A DNA stretch of 64,000 bases from Dyadobacter chenwenxiniae (lineage in GTDB: Bacteria; Bacteroidota; Bacteroidia; Cytophagales; Spirosomataceae), in contig NZ_CP094997.1 of NCBI RefSeq assembly GCF_022869785.1, positions 3,720,001 to 3,784,000 of the forward strand. Direction: 5' to 3'. Below are positions 16,917 to 27,600 of this stretch, one piece after another. Within the stretch, counting starts at the first letter, position 1, and every line of letters begins with the position of its first letter. The position numbers and the translations under genes are program-made. The notes beneath the pieces are model-generated. The model was given only the letters and a program-made list of their open reading frames with translations. It did no database searches and was not told the DNA's origin.

Positions 16917-17663
16917 ATGAAAATAGGAATTGTAGGCGTAGGCCATATTGGAAAGACATTGGCGATGAAGTTGGCCAAAGCAGGACATGATGTATTTGTG
17001 GCTGGTTCAAGTGGACCTGAAAAAATACATGCAGATGTACTTGCTACGGGTGCCCAGGCAGTTACAGCTCAACAAGCAGTACAAGACAAAGACGTAATCA
17101 TTTTATCCATTCCCCTCAACCGCATTCCTGAAATCGCGCCACTTTTTGCATCGGTATCAGAAGATACAACGGTAATAGACACCTCTAATTATTATCCAGC
17201 CCGCGATTTGAAAATTGACAGCATTGAAGCAGGCCAGGTAGAAAGTTTATGGGTTGTTCAACAGTTGGGACATAGCATTGCCAAAGCATGGAATGCTATT
17301 GGCTCCCATTCTTTGGTAGTGAACGGGAAACCCGCCGGAAGCCCGGACCGTATTGCAATCCCTATCGCCGCGGATCGCGACGCTGACCGGGAGCTTACCA
17401 TGAAACTAGTTGACGACACCGGATTTAATGCTTTCAATACGGGCTCCTTAGCAAATTCCTGGCGGCAGCAGCCCGGCGCGCCTGCCTATTGCACAGATCT
17501 GACATTAACTGAAATACAAGCCGTCATTGACACAGCAGAAAAAGACCGTCTTCCCAAACGCAGGGATCTAGTTGTGGCAGCTATTATGGAACGAATGAGC
17601 AGTTCGACGGCAAATCCAGATGCAGATTTTGGCCTACGTTTGAGCAGGGCATTGTACATGTAA
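16917..17663 (+). CDS. NAD(P)-binding oxidoreductase (F420-dependent NADP reductase-like)
   Basis: 248 residues. The N-terminus MKIGIVGVGHIGKTLAMKLA has the Rossmann GxGxxG motif. The following strands (VIILSIPLNRIPEI, TTVIDTSNYYPARD) match the NADPH-dependent F420 reductase/ProC-like coenzyme-binding fold. Whether F420 is used is doubtful in this phylum. Such proteins often sit next to flavin monooxygenases and may supply reducing power or act on the same substrate. It is followed 38 bases later by an FMN monooxygenase gene. Confidence 0.87.
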   Translation: MKIGIVGVGHIGKTLAMKLAKAGHDVFVAGSSGPEKIHADVLATGAQAVTAQQAVQDKDVIILSIPLNRIPEIAPLFASVSEDTTVIDTSNYYPARDLKIDSIEAGQVESLWVVQQLGHSIAKAWNAIGSHSLVVNGKPAGSPDRIAIPIAADRDADRELTMKLVDDTGFNAFNTGSLANSWRQQPGAPAYCTDLTLTEIQAVIDTAEKDRLPKRRDLVVAAIMERMSSSTANPDADFGLRLSRALYM

Positions 17664-17701
17664 TTTCAAAGTACAGAATTATTGATTCTTCAATAGAAAA
17701 T

Positions 17702-19039
17702 ATGAATCAAATTTCAAACATCGGTAACAAGATGCTAATCGGCCTGCATCTGGGAAATGGATATGGTTCTCAGCCGGGAGCCTGGCGAATGCCGGGAGTA
17801 GATCCCCAAAGCTATACCAGTTTTGACGCAAGGGTAAAACAGGCACAGGCAGCAGAGCGCGGCAAATTCCATTTTCTGTTTTTACCTGATGGGCCCGGGG
17901 CTGTCTTGGCAGATATTGCCACCGAATCCCCGGCGTTCAACCTGGATGTGATGATGACCCTGGCTGCGGTCGCTCGCGAAACGAACCGAATCGGTTTGGT
18001 TGCCACCGGGTCTACGACATTTAATGAACCTTTCAATCTGGCAAGACAATTTAAGGCCCTTGATGTGATGAGCCACGGCCGGGCGGGCTGGAATGCCATT
18101 ACATCAAGTGGTGAAGATGTTGCTGCAAATTACGGAAAGAAAATCCCTTCGAGCGAAGACCGTTATGGCCGCGCCCACGAAGTTGTTCAACTTATACAGG
18201 CGCTTTGGGGCAGTTGGGGAAAGGATGCCTGGGTGCATGACCAGCAGAGTGGCCATTTTGCAAAGAAAGATCAGATCCTTCCAATAAACTTACAGGGCAA
18301 ATATGCCGGCTCACGGGGACCACTTTACATTCCACCATCTGAGCAAGGCCAGCCCGTTATCTTTCACGCCGGCGGTAGCCCCAATGCCCACGAGCTGGCC
18401 GGTCGTTTTGCCAACGCCGTAATAGGTGCGGCATTCACGATTGACGATGCACGCGCCCAGCGAAACGCATTCCGGGAGGCGGCTAAAAGTTACGGCCGTA
18501 ACCCCGATGAGATCAAATACATTCCGGGCCTGATGACTACCATTGCCAAAGACAGGCGCACAGCCCTTGACCGCAGGATTCAATTAGCCGGGGAATCACT
18601 CGCTCAAAGGGCCGGATATCTTCAACAAATGCTGGGTATACCAATTGATGTTCGCCGCATGGACGAGCCATTCTCCAAAGAACAGTTGGCTGATGCCCGC
18701 CCGTCCCGTTATGATCCCCGCTCACCGCATGCTTTGAAGATTGCAAAAGAAGGATGGAGCCTACGTGACATATTAGCCCACGGTGTAATTGATTATCATC
18801 CTGTAATTGTCGGGCCGGGCATTGAAGCCGCAGATCATATGCAGGCTTGGTTTGAAGCAGGTGCCGCCGATGGGTTCTGGATTTCTCCCGATGTAAATGC
18901 AGACGGAATTGATGCCTTTGTGGATGAAGTAGTTCCGATCCTTCAACAGCGCGGGCTTTTCCACCAGGAGTATGACGGAAAGACTTTACGCAGCCATCTT
19001 GGTGCCCCGGACCAGTACGGTATTGATCCGCGCGTCTAA
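17702..19039 (+). CDS. NtaA/SnaA/DszA/DmoA-type FMN-dependent monooxygenase
   Basis: 445 residues, normal for the group. The bacterial-luciferase-like TIM barrel is clear: FHFLFLPDGPG, then LAAVARETNRIGLVATGSTT, FNEPFNLARQFKALDVMSHGRAGWNAITS, and the RYGRAHEVVQLIQALWGSW segment. Members oxidise sulphur compounds or chelators (dimethyl sulphide, dibenzothiophene sulphone, nitrilotriacetate) with reduced FMN from a partner reductase. No flavin reductase is adjacent; the flanking Rossmann proteins may be partners. The base composition is more GC-rich than that of the AT-rich amidohydrolase upstream. Confidence 0.93.
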   Translation: MNQISNIGNKMLIGLHLGNGYGSQPGAWRMPGVDPQSYTSFDARVKQAQAAERGKFHFLFLPDGPGAVLADIATESPAFNLDVMMTLAAVARETNRIGLVATGSTTFNEPFNLARQFKALDVMSHGRAGWNAITSSGEDVAANYGKKIPSSEDRYGRAHEVVQLIQALWGSWGKDAWVHDQQSGHFAKKDQILPINLQGKYAGSRGPLYIPPSEQGQPVIFHAGGSPNAHELAGRFANAVIGAAFTIDDARAQRNAFREAAKSYGRNPDEIKYIPGLMTTIAKDRRTALDRRIQLAGESLAQRAGYLQQMLGIPIDVRRMDEPFSKEQLADARPSRYDPRSPHALKIAKEGWSLRDILAHGVIDYHPVIVGPGIEAADHMQAWFEAGAADGFWISPDVNADGIDAFVDEVVPILQQRGLFHQEYDGKTLRSHLGAPDQYGIDPRV

Positions 19040-19066
19040 AACAATCACAACAAAAAAACATAAAAT

Positions 19067-19340
19067 ATGAAAATAGGAATCATTGGAGCCGGACTGATAG
19101 GCAAAACACTCGCTGCACAATTTAGTGCGGCATCACATCAGGTTATAATGGCAGATGCGAAAGGGGTAGAAAGTATCCAATCTATTGCCAACCTGTCCGG
19201 GGCAAAAGCAGTGTCTATGAAAACGATTACGGACCAAATCGACCTTCTTGTCATTTCTGTGCCATTATTTGCTATCTCCGAGCTGGCAAAAACACTGCGA
19301 GGAAAAACTGGCGAAGATGTAGTACTGGTTCCTGGATCTG
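19067..19340 (+). pseudogene. Truncated NAD(P)-binding oxidoreductase
   Basis: About 90 N-terminal residues of a second F420-reductase-like protein remain: MKIGIIGAGLIGKTLAAQFS with GxGxxG, and LLVISVPLFAISELAKTL. Near residue 89, where relatives read VIDTxNYYP, the sequence changes to unrelated residues. The same frame then runs on through 19777 into part of a SusD gene in the 19490-20484 remnant. The family is normally about 210-250 residues, so half of the Rossmann fold and the whole C-terminal domain are gone. It starts 27 bases after the monooxygenase stop and was once the third gene of that operon. Confidence 0.75.
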
Positions 19341-19489
19341 TTTGTATTCCAGCTCTGTCAGCCGCACATGCTGCCATTGGTTGCGCTTGTCGTTTTTCGC
19401 TTTCATCACATTCCATCTTCACGTTCAACAATCACTACAGAAATATTTCTACTACTCAAAAATCCACCCGCCGCCGAGTTTCGAGGCAA

Positions 19490-20484
19490 TTAGCACGGCC
19501 AGATTCAGTTGGATCAACCGAAAGGGTGATACACCTGTACCTGACAGAAGCCATCGCTGCATTGCCTGAAAGTTACGGCACCTCCGATTTCGGACGGGCA
19601 ACGAAGGGAGCAGCATTGGCATTGAGAGGAAAACTAGCGCTGTACCGCCAGGATTGGGCGTCGGCAGAAGCAGACTTCCAGGCGGTTAGGGACATGAATT
19701 ATACATTACAACCGGTTTATTCACAGGTGTTCCGCTCACAGACAGAAAGTAACAGTGAGGTGATTTTCTCGATCTAAAACATTGCAGTAGCTGGTTACGG
19801 CGAAAGCCTAAGCTTTCGTTGGGCACCCGCGCTACGAGCGGCTCCTGCTGGACCAATGGCATTCCTTCCCCCACGCTGGTTGATATGTACGAAAATCTGG
19901 ACGGCTCGCCATTTGACTGGAATAAGGTGATACCAGGATTCTCGGCAATGACGACGGATCAAGAAAGTGCTTTGTTTTCTGATTCAACAAAAGTGCAGAA
20001 GGCCTATCAGAACCGTGACCTACGTCTGCAGGCCAGCGTGATCATTCCTTATGCAAAATACACAGGCGCAAGTAACGTTGTATACACGCTCGGCTGGCCC
20101 TACAAAGGCTCGGCGGCGCCTTTCCGTCACATACAAAATAACTGGAACGCTAATGCAATCTATGTTTGGCGCAAATTTGTGTCCGTTGGGGACGAAAGTC
20201 TTCTTCGGGAAAACGGGCCAATTGATTTTGCTGTGATCCGTTTGGCTGATGTGCTGCTGATGTACGCCGAAGCAAGAACCCAGCATCTGGCAGCGGAAGG
20301 ATTGTCTTACAGCCTGTCCGCCGATGGAAGATCGCTGGCACAGGCTAACAATAGTCCGATCCTGGAATTTACCGGCAGAACGCTTAAAACAAGACGATTC
20401 CAAACGCGGGATTATCTATGGCCGATCCCGCAGGCAGAGATTGATCAAAACAATCTGTTGCCTCAGAACCCTGGCTGGGAATAG
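19490..20484 (+). pseudogene. SusD/RagB pseudogene (5' part missing, nonsense and frameshift)
   Basis: Readable SusD segments are EAIAALPESYGTSDFGRATK, GAALALRGKLALYRQDWASA, then a stop at 19775 where relatives continue. After a frameshift near 19815 it reads TLVDMYENLDGSPFDWNKV, FAVIRLADVLLMYAEAR and the typical end RDYLWPIPQAEIDQNNLLPQ followed by NPGWE. The signal peptide and first third are absent. It is fused upstream to a truncated oxidoreductase by a deletion or insertion. No partner susC is nearby. Confidence 0.83.
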
Positions 20485-20546
20485 ATCCATTTATGCCTCG
20501 CTGCCAGGCTTAGTTACAAATGAAGGCAGCCGGTAATGTAGGATAA

Positions 20547-20595
20547 CAACTTAATTTCGTGGTACTCTCAACACGAGTGCCATGAAATTAAGTTG
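20547..20595. repeat. 21-bp inverted repeat hairpin
   Basis: Two 21-base arms (20547-20567 and 20575-20595) around a 7-base loop TCAACAC, with 19 of 21 positions complementary and the other two as G-T pairs in one strand sense. It lies between the SusD pseudogene and the 3' end of the PIG-L gene. It may terminate the PIG-L transcript, although no T-run follows, or be a leftover of a mobile element. Confidence 0.7.
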
Positions 20596-20645
20596 GAAGA
20601 ACCTTTACCTGCCGAAACTTGGCTTTTGCATGATAGACCCTCCTC

Positions 20646-23150
20646 TTATTTCCCCAGCGAAAGCAGGTTCACAAATACCCGGTACGCACCCGGAACACCC
20701 GCAGGCAGCTCCCGGAACCACGACAGGCTGGTGTATACATAATTACCTTTGCCATATTTCGCTACCAAAATTCCGCCATCGAGCGCAGGGCCGTCGGGAT
20801 CATTCGATGAGATCACGGCTTCGTATTCGGGCGACCATTTCTGAGGGAAATAAAGTCCGCGTTCCTGTACCCAGTTTTCAAAATCGGCTTTGGTGATCTT
20901 GTTTGGAATATTGAGAACCGGGCTCTCGGGTTTCAGAAAACGTACTTCCGAACCTTCCACGGTAATGCGGTCGCGGGTGAGGACAAACGGGTACGGGCCG
21001 ATATCCTTCATCACAAGGTCCATATCCGTATTGTATTGGATGATCAGGTTACCCCCGTTTTTGACATAATCCATGAGCGTGCCCTGGTAATGCTTCATCC
21101 GCTCATTAGTGTTGTAAACCCGCACACCAGCCACAATCGCATCGTACTGGCTCAACTTTTCGGGCGTTACATCCTTATCGTCTAGCACCGTCACATTGTA
21201 ACCGATCTGCCGCAGGCTCACGGGAATCAGATCGCCGGCGCCCATCAGGTAACCAATGTTGGTCCCTTTTTTAACAAGATCCAATTTCACAGCCCGAGCG
21301 GTGGCTTTTGGGAAAAATACCTGCGCCGGAATGTGGCCGTAACTGATCATGGCAAAGCTGTTGTCATAATCTTTGCCATCTACTTCCAGAACCGCCTTTA
21401 TTTCTGCTTCCTGTGATTGGGCAGGTGGGTAAAGTTGAAAAGTAACAGTTTGCTCCGCTCCTTTCAGTTTCATATTGAAGGGAATGTTTTCAGGGACCAA
21501 TTTCCAGCCCGCAGGCAAATCAAGGGTTACCTTGCCCGAGCAATCGTCTTTCCCGGCTTTAATCGCCACGACAATATTCTTAGGCGTCTCGTCTTCAAAC
21601 ATATACACATCCTGCACAATATTGGCAAAAACCGGCGGCGTCACTACCAGAGGTTGGTACACCTCTCCCGCCACCGGGTCTTTTCTCTTGAAAACAACCG
21701 GCGTTTCATAGTGCAGCTTCTGCCCGTCCAATGCCAGTTCGTATGTGACCATAGCTACCGGCGGATTCTCGCCGCGGCCTATTTCATGCTGATCTTCCAC
21801 AGAGAAAAGTCCTTTGTAGCCAATCGGTTTGCGCAGCCAGTAAGGTTGGGAGATCGGGGTGTTTTCAGGGATTTTTGTTTTAAATACAAAATCAAGACTG
21901 GTATCATACTTCAATGGCGTTGCTACTGCGGTGTCACCCGATCCGAAAGGAAATATTACTTTCTGCAAAACCACATTGGCCGCAGAACGGTTGATCGCCT
22001 CCACGGATACCTGCATGGTTTCGCCGGGTGTAAATGCATAATCGAATGCAGTGGCTTCCAGGTACAGTCCAAGGGTGTTTTTAATGATCTCGTTTACCTC
22101 GTTAAGTTTGGTGGTTTTCCAGAAACCGTCGGGCAATTTGTTCAGCTCGATTTTTAGTTTCAGTAATGCCGGAACGCTGGCAGCGGGGTTTGCTGGCTTG
22201 TAACCCGAGATGAGCGCGGTAACCAGCGGCTGGATTTTCTCACCACCTTTTACCCGCGTCCAGGTGGTATTCACGTCTTCAAACAAGTCCTTCTGCGCCC
22301 TTGGGCCTTTGGTATGCTGCAGATATTCCACCGAAATCCCGCGTGAACCAATGGAGCCGAAACCCTGGCTTTTGTGCATGCTCCGGCTTTCCGCCGAAAT
22401 TTCTCCGTATGATTTTCCGAGCAATGCATTATACCCGCCCACATCGATCTGCATGTAGTTTTTAGCACTTTTGATAAATTCCTCGCGGTTTCGCATTGCC
22501 CACAAGCCAATATTCCACATCAGCCTTTTGGCCTGCCAGGGTTGTACAAATTTCAATTGTTCGGGGAAACGTTTCGGATCGGCTGCTGCCTCAAAAGCCT
22601 CCTCGGCCAGGATCGACGAAGCACTGTGATGCCCGTGGCCAGCCCGCGCATCGGGCGGAAAGCGGGTTACAATCACATCGGGCTTTACATTACGGATCAC
22701 CCAAACGGCGTCGGCCAGCAGATTTTCTCTTTCCCAGATTGTAAAAACCTCTTCCGGATTTTTGGAAAAACCAAAATCATTAGCCCGCGAAAAGTATTGT
22801 TTCCCGCCGTCCACGCGCCTCGCCTGCAAAAGCTCCTGCGTGCGGATCAACCCAAGCTGCTCGCGGATCTCGGGACCGATCAGGTTTTGTCCGCCGTCGC
22901 CCCGGGTGAGGGCCAGGTAGCTGGTGTTATATTGCCTTCCATTGGCCATATAGGCGATAAAAGTCGTGTTTTCGTCATCGGGGTGAGCTGCCATGTACAG
23001 GATATTTCCCAGTACATTGAGCTTCTGCATGTCGTGCAATATCTTGGCCGACGATGGTTTGGCGGGCATCTGTGCCTGCGTCTCGGGGAGCTGCATGCCT
23101 GCGGCAAGGCACAGGCACATTGCCGCGTTTTTGAGGTTAAAGCGCATCAT
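20646..23150 (-). CDS. Secreted PIG-L family deacetylase with NEW3 and ThuA-like regions
   Basis: 834 residues. A signal peptide (about 1-27) leads to a PIG-L (GlcNAc-PI de-N-acetylase/LmbE) domain at about 45-290. Its zinc motifs are seen: AHPDDE at about 54-59 and GHGHHSAS near 170. A middle beta-rich part follows, with a segment like the NEW3 carbohydrate-associated domain (ITLDLPAGW-type, about 500-590). A C-terminal Rossmann-like part (about 640-834; DYVKNGGNLIIQYNT) resembles ThuA/glutamine-amidotransferase-like folds. It would remove N-acetyl groups from amino sugars outside the cytoplasm. It is encoded downstream of a SusCD pair under a sigma/FecR switch, so it probably acts on the glycan imported there. 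Confidence 0.88.
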   Translation of the reverse strand: MMRFNLKNAAMCLCLAAGMQLPETQAQMPAKPSSAKILHDMQKLNVLGNILYMAAHPDDENTTFIAYMANGRQYNTSYLALTRGDGGQNLIGPEIREQLGLIRTQELLQARRVDGGKQYFSRANDFGFSKNPEEVFTIWERENLLADAVWVIRNVKPDVIVTRFPPDARAGHGHHSASSILAEEAFEAAADPKRFPEQLKFVQPWQAKRLMWNIGLWAMRNREEFIKSAKNYMQIDVGGYNALLGKSYGEISAESRSMHKSQGFGSIGSRGISVEYLQHTKGPRAQKDLFEDVNTTWTRVKGGEKIQPLVTALISGYKPANPAASVPALLKLKIELNKLPDGFWKTTKLNEVNEIIKNTLGLYLEATAFDYAFTPGETMQVSVEAINRSAANVVLQKVIFPFGSGDTAVATPLKYDTSLDFVFKTKIPENTPISQPYWLRKPIGYKGLFSVEDQHEIGRGENPPVAMVTYELALDGQKLHYETPVVFKRKDPVAGEVYQPLVVTPPVFANIVQDVYMFEDETPKNIVVAIKAGKDDCSGKVTLDLPAGWKLVPENIPFNMKLKGAEQTVTFQLYPPAQSQEAEIKAVLEVDGKDYDNSFAMISYGHIPAQVFFPKATARAVKLDLVKKGTNIGYLMGAGDLIPVSLRQIGYNVTVLDDKDVTPEKLSQYDAIVAGVRVYNTNERMKHYQGTLMDYVKNGGNLIIQYNTDMDLVMKDIGPYPFVLTRDRITVEGSEVRFLKPESPVLNIPNKITKADFENWVQERGLYFPQKWSPEYEAVISSNDPDGPALDGGILVAKYGKGNYVYTSLSWFRELPAGVPGAYRVFVNLLSLGK

Positions 23151-23189
23151 TATGAAACGATTAAGGAGAAAACCGTGGGTTTAGGCTGA

Positions 23190-24590
23190 TTAGTTTTGCT
23201 TAAAAGAAGCGTTAATATCCAATTCCCGCTGCGGGATCAGGTAAAGCGGCCGGGCAGTTTTGCCCTGCGCGGTCATCATTTCCGCCGCTTTTCCGAAACG
23301 GAGCAGATCAGCCCAGCGATGATTTTCGAAGGCCAGTTCCACCCTGCGTTCACGAAGGAGTTTCTCTTCGAAAGTCCCGGCGGTCGCAGCGCTGATCGGC
23401 GCCAGCTTGGCTCTCGCACGCACGCGATTGATATAGATGTAAGCCTCCGGCGAATCGCCCAGCGCTTCGGCGAGCATTAGCAGCACATCGGCATAGCGCA
23501 ATACCACAAAGTTGTAAGAGGCATCGTTTTCATTGAATGCATTTTCCTTTCCAAACTTGGTAATAAAGCGCGTATCGTTACGCGAATTGGTATTCAATAC
23601 CCCCGCGCTGTTGACAAAGCTGGTATCCATGGATTTGAGAAAACGATCGTCGCCCCGCTCGTACGCATTGATCATGTTCACGGTCGGGCGGTTTTTAAAC
23701 GCGCCGGTGGTTTGCCTCAACAGCGGCGAAAATGCATTGGTAAATGAATTTCCCGTGCCGGTTCCCCCACCCTTGAACTGCACCTCGAAGATCGATTCTG
23801 CATTGTTCTTGTTGGCCAGGCCCCAAAGACTGCCATAATCCGCCAGCAAGGAATACCCGTAACCGTCCACAATCCTTTTAAGCGCTGCGGCAGCGCCCGT
23901 TTTATCAGCGGCAGTAAGCATTACCTTACCCAGCAATGCAGCGGCTGCCCCTTTGGTAGCCCGCCCCACATCGGCCGCCGCGTGCTTGATCGGCAACGCG
24001 GTTTCAGCAGCCTGAAGATCTACGATCAGCTGTTTGTAAATTTCCGACGCGGGCAGCTGCGGCAGCGAACTGCCTTCGGCCACAGACTTAGCTTCCGAAA
24101 GCGGCATGGGTATATTACCGAAAGAGATCGCGAGATTATAGAAAAACAGTGAGCGCAGGAACAGCGCCTCTCCTTTGATCCGCTCTTTCAATGCAGCGTC
24201 CATTTCAATCGCTCCAATGCGGTCGAGCACGATGTTGCAACGCGCAATGCCCAGGTAAGAGTCCGTATAAGCCGCGGCGATCATCTCGCTGGTCGCGATT
24301 TCGGAGAAGTTGTCGATCACCGTCAACTCAGCTCCCAGACCTGTCCCGTCCGGTCCCTGGTCGGTGTTGTCCGAACGCATTTCCTGCATGATCCAATAGC
24401 TCTGGTTGTAAGTGCCGTTCATCTGCAATGCTCTGTAAGCCGCATTGATGGCCGTATTCATATCGCCCGCGGTGAGGTAAAAACCATTAGCGCTCCGCTG
24501 GGTTACGGGAGTAAGGTCTGTAAAATCCTGGCTGCATGACCACAGGCTTCCCGCGATTAGAGAGGCCAGAAAGAAGTTTTTTAATTTCAT
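23190..24590 (-). CDS. SusD/RagB outer membrane lipoprotein
   Basis: 466 residues with a lipoprotein signal (LASLIAGSLWSC). TPR-type helices and canonical SusD landmarks are present: EALFLRSLFFYNLAISFGNI, VGRATKGAAAALLGKVMLT, FVVLRYADVLLMLAEAL and AYIYINRVRARAKLAPI. It ends with RPLYLIPQRELDINASFKQN, close to the usual family end. It is the surface glycan-binding partner of the SusC gene located 31 bases upstream, and is followed 39 bases downstream by the PIG-L deacetylase gene. The glycan is probably rich in N-acetylated amino sugar, inferred from the deacetylase. Confidence 0.95.
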   Translation of the reverse strand: MKLKNFFLASLIAGSLWSCSQDFTDLTPVTQRSANGFYLTAGDMNTAINAAYRALQMNGTYNQSYWIMQEMRSDNTDQGPDGTGLGAELTVIDNFSEIATSEMIAAAYTDSYLGIARCNIVLDRIGAIEMDAALKERIKGEALFLRSLFFYNLAISFGNIPMPLSEAKSVAEGSSLPQLPASEIYKQLIVDLQAAETALPIKHAAADVGRATKGAAAALLGKVMLTAADKTGAAAALKRIVDGYGYSLLADYGSLWGLANKNNAESIFEVQFKGGGTGTGNSFTNAFSPLLRQTTGAFKNRPTVNMINAYERGDDRFLKSMDTSFVNSAGVLNTNSRNDTRFITKFGKENAFNENDASYNFVVLRYADVLLMLAEALGDSPEAYIYINRVRARAKLAPISAATAGTFEEKLLRERRVELAFENHRWADLLRFGKAAEMMTAQGKTARPLYLIPQRELDINASFKQN

Positions 24591-24621
24591 ATCCTTTTTG
24601 CTTTAAAGTCAGTAAGGGATT

Positions 24622-27600
24622 TCAGAATGTTACATTCAGGCCAAAAGTGAAATTACGCGACAACGGATATGCGCCATAATCTTCACCCTGCACGCCCGAG
24701 AGGCCCGATTGGTTGTTAACCTCTGGGTTAAACCCAATGTATTTGGTACTGGTAAACAAGTTGGTACCCGATACATATGCCCGAAGTGACTGCACTTTCC
24801 CGAGCATGGTCTTAGGAAATGTGTAACCCAGGGTGATGCTTCTCAACCTGAAATAAGACCCATCCTCAACCTGGTAGGAAGAGGGACGGTTGTTGCCGCC
24901 GTGCAAATCGGTAAGGCGGTCGGCACGCGGGATGGTGCCGTTGCCCGGGTTTTCGGGAGAGATCCAGCGCTCTGTCCAGTCTTTGTACGAGTTAGTCCCG
25001 GCTTCCCCATTGCCCAGGTGGCGGCGGGTCAGATTCAGGATTTTGGAGCCCTGCACACCCTGAAAGAAAACGCTAAGGTCCAAACCTTTGAAACTGAAAC
25101 GATTGGTGATCCCGTACATGAAGTCTGGCATGTAGTTGCCAATCACCGTACGGTCACTTGCATTCACTCTGCCGTCACCGTTCACGTCTTTAAATCGCAG
25201 GTCTCCCGGGCGGGCTGCGGGTGCAATTGCATCTTTCGGAGCAGCGTCGATCTCAGCCTGTGACTGGTAGATCCCATCGACCACATAGCCGTAATAGCTC
25301 CCGATCGGCGCGCCGATCTGCGTAATATGACGGATACCTGCACCTCCTGTGCTCAGGATCGGATCGCCGGTCGGCCCGAGCTGAAGTACTTCGTTTTGAT
25401 TGGCCGAGAAATTAAAGTCGGTCGACCAGGTAAACGCGCCGACAATGTTGCGGCTGTTGATCGTGAGTTCTATACCCTTGTTTTCTACTTCACCAATGTT
25501 CTGCAATGCCGTAGTAAACCCCACCGAAGAAGGAACCTGCACATTCAGCAGCAGGTCGGAAGTTGTTTTTTTGTACCAATCGGCAGAGATAAAAAGACGG
25601 TCTCGGAACAGGCCAAGGTCAATTCCGAAGTCTACCTGCGTGGTTTTTTCCCAGGTAAGCTTATCATTGCTGATCGTCGACGGCGCGATTCCGTTCACAA
25701 TCACATTATTAAATGTATAATTATATGGACTCAGCAAACCAATCGCTGCATAATTCGGGATCAGGAAGTTTCCGGTTTTACCCCAGCTGCCTCTCAGTTT
25801 CAGGTCGCTTACCACCGTCAGGCTTTTCAGGAAAGCTTCTTCGGACAAACGCCATCCTGCTGAAAAAGAAGGAAATGTCCCTGTTTTATTGCCAGCCCCA
25901 AAGCGCGAGGAGCGATCGGAACGGACGGTTGCTGTTAACAGATATTTGTCCCGAAAAGAATAGTTTACCCTCGCCAATGCCGACACCAGCGACCATTCCT
26001 GCACGTTGTCGCCCCCACTGGTCACCTGCCCGCCGCTGATCGACGGGGAGAGGTCGTCGGGGTGGTTTTGTGCGTAAACCTGGTTGGCATCGAGCCGGTC
26101 TTTTTGCGCGCTATAACCCACAACCGCCGAAATGTGGTGCTCTTTTCCGAATGTCTTTTCATAGGCTAATGTATTCTCCACAAGCCAGTTGGAGTTCAAA
26201 GATGCATTGGATTGCGCATAAGGATCGCCCACGGTTGCATTGCGGTTCAGGAAGGCACGCGCCATGTAAAATGAGCGGTTATAACTGTTTATATCGATGC
26301 CGGTATACAACTTGTATTTCAGTCCGTCGATGAGCTCGTATTCTATAAAAGCATTTCCGAAAGTCCTGAATTGTTTCAGATCGTCGGTCACGTATTTGAT
26401 GATCGCCAACGGGTTACTGGCTGCGGTCATGTTGGCGCCGCGTCCATCCTGGGTCAGCAAATGGGATTGGTTATCGATCTGATTGATCGTACCGTTGGGC
26501 AGGTAAGGTGTTACAGTCGGCGAAGTAACCAGCGCAGAATACACGATTCCCGGAGGATCGGCAAAGTAAGGAGCACCCGCCGGAGAGCGATCGGTATTGG
26601 TAAAAGAAGGACTTAATCCAAACCCGATCTTCAATTTTTTGAGCGGGTTCACCTCCATATTGGCCCGGAAGCTGTACCGCTCAAACCCGCTGCGGTCGAT
26701 AATCCCTTTTTGATTAAAATAACCTCCTGAAAAGAAATAATTCATCGTTTCGGTACCGCCAGAAACCGACGCATTGTAGCTCTGCACGGGCGCGGTTTTA
26801 AAAATCACATCCTGCCAGTCGGTGTCTGTCCCGGTGGGATTTTCGTAATCGTCGGGAATAAAATAGCTTCCGTTGGTCGTTTTAGTGTAGCGCGTTGCGT
26901 TGTTGTCATTGATATCGGCACCCGGCACATCCTGCAAATAGGCATTGTTTTTCGAATCCTTCACGTAGGGGCCCAGCTCGGCCGAGTTCATTAGCTCCAC
27001 CCTTTTAGCCACGGATTGTATGCCAAAGTACGCATCGAACCCAACCACTGGTTTGGAACCTCTTTTTCCTTTTTTAGTAGTAATCAGAATCACCCCATTG
27101 GAACCTCTCGACCCATAGATAGCAGCCGCAGAAGCATCTTTCAACACTTCCAGAGACTCGATATCATTGGAATTGATCGTCCCGAGCGGGTTACTTGGCG
27201 GCAATGCAAAAGCTGTGGTCCGGCGCGTAATATCGCCCTGAATTCCTGGGTCCATATTTTTCGTCACAGGAAATCCATCAATCACATAAAGCGGCTCGTT
27301 GCCGGCAGATACCGACCCCAGACCACGCACCCGCACCGTGGTGGCAGCGCCTGGTTCCCCACTGGGCTCCTGCACCTGCACCCCCGCAATTTGTCCCTGA
27401 ATGGCGTTTTCGAAGTTGGTTACCTGCACTTCCCGGATATTTTTGGCCGATAGCGAGCCAATGGACCCGGTAATGTCACCTTTGCGCTGGGTGCCGTAAC
27501 CGACGACCATCACCTCGCTCAAACTGCTCACCGATGCGTCCAGGCGCACATTTAATGTAGTTTGGTTGCCTACCGGCATTTCTTTCGACACATACCCGAT

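Noticed and set aside
20582..20896. A 104-residue plus-strand frame overlapping the deacetylase gene
   Set aside because: It lies opposite the well-supported PIG-L gene and begins inside the hairpin. It has no family resemblance.
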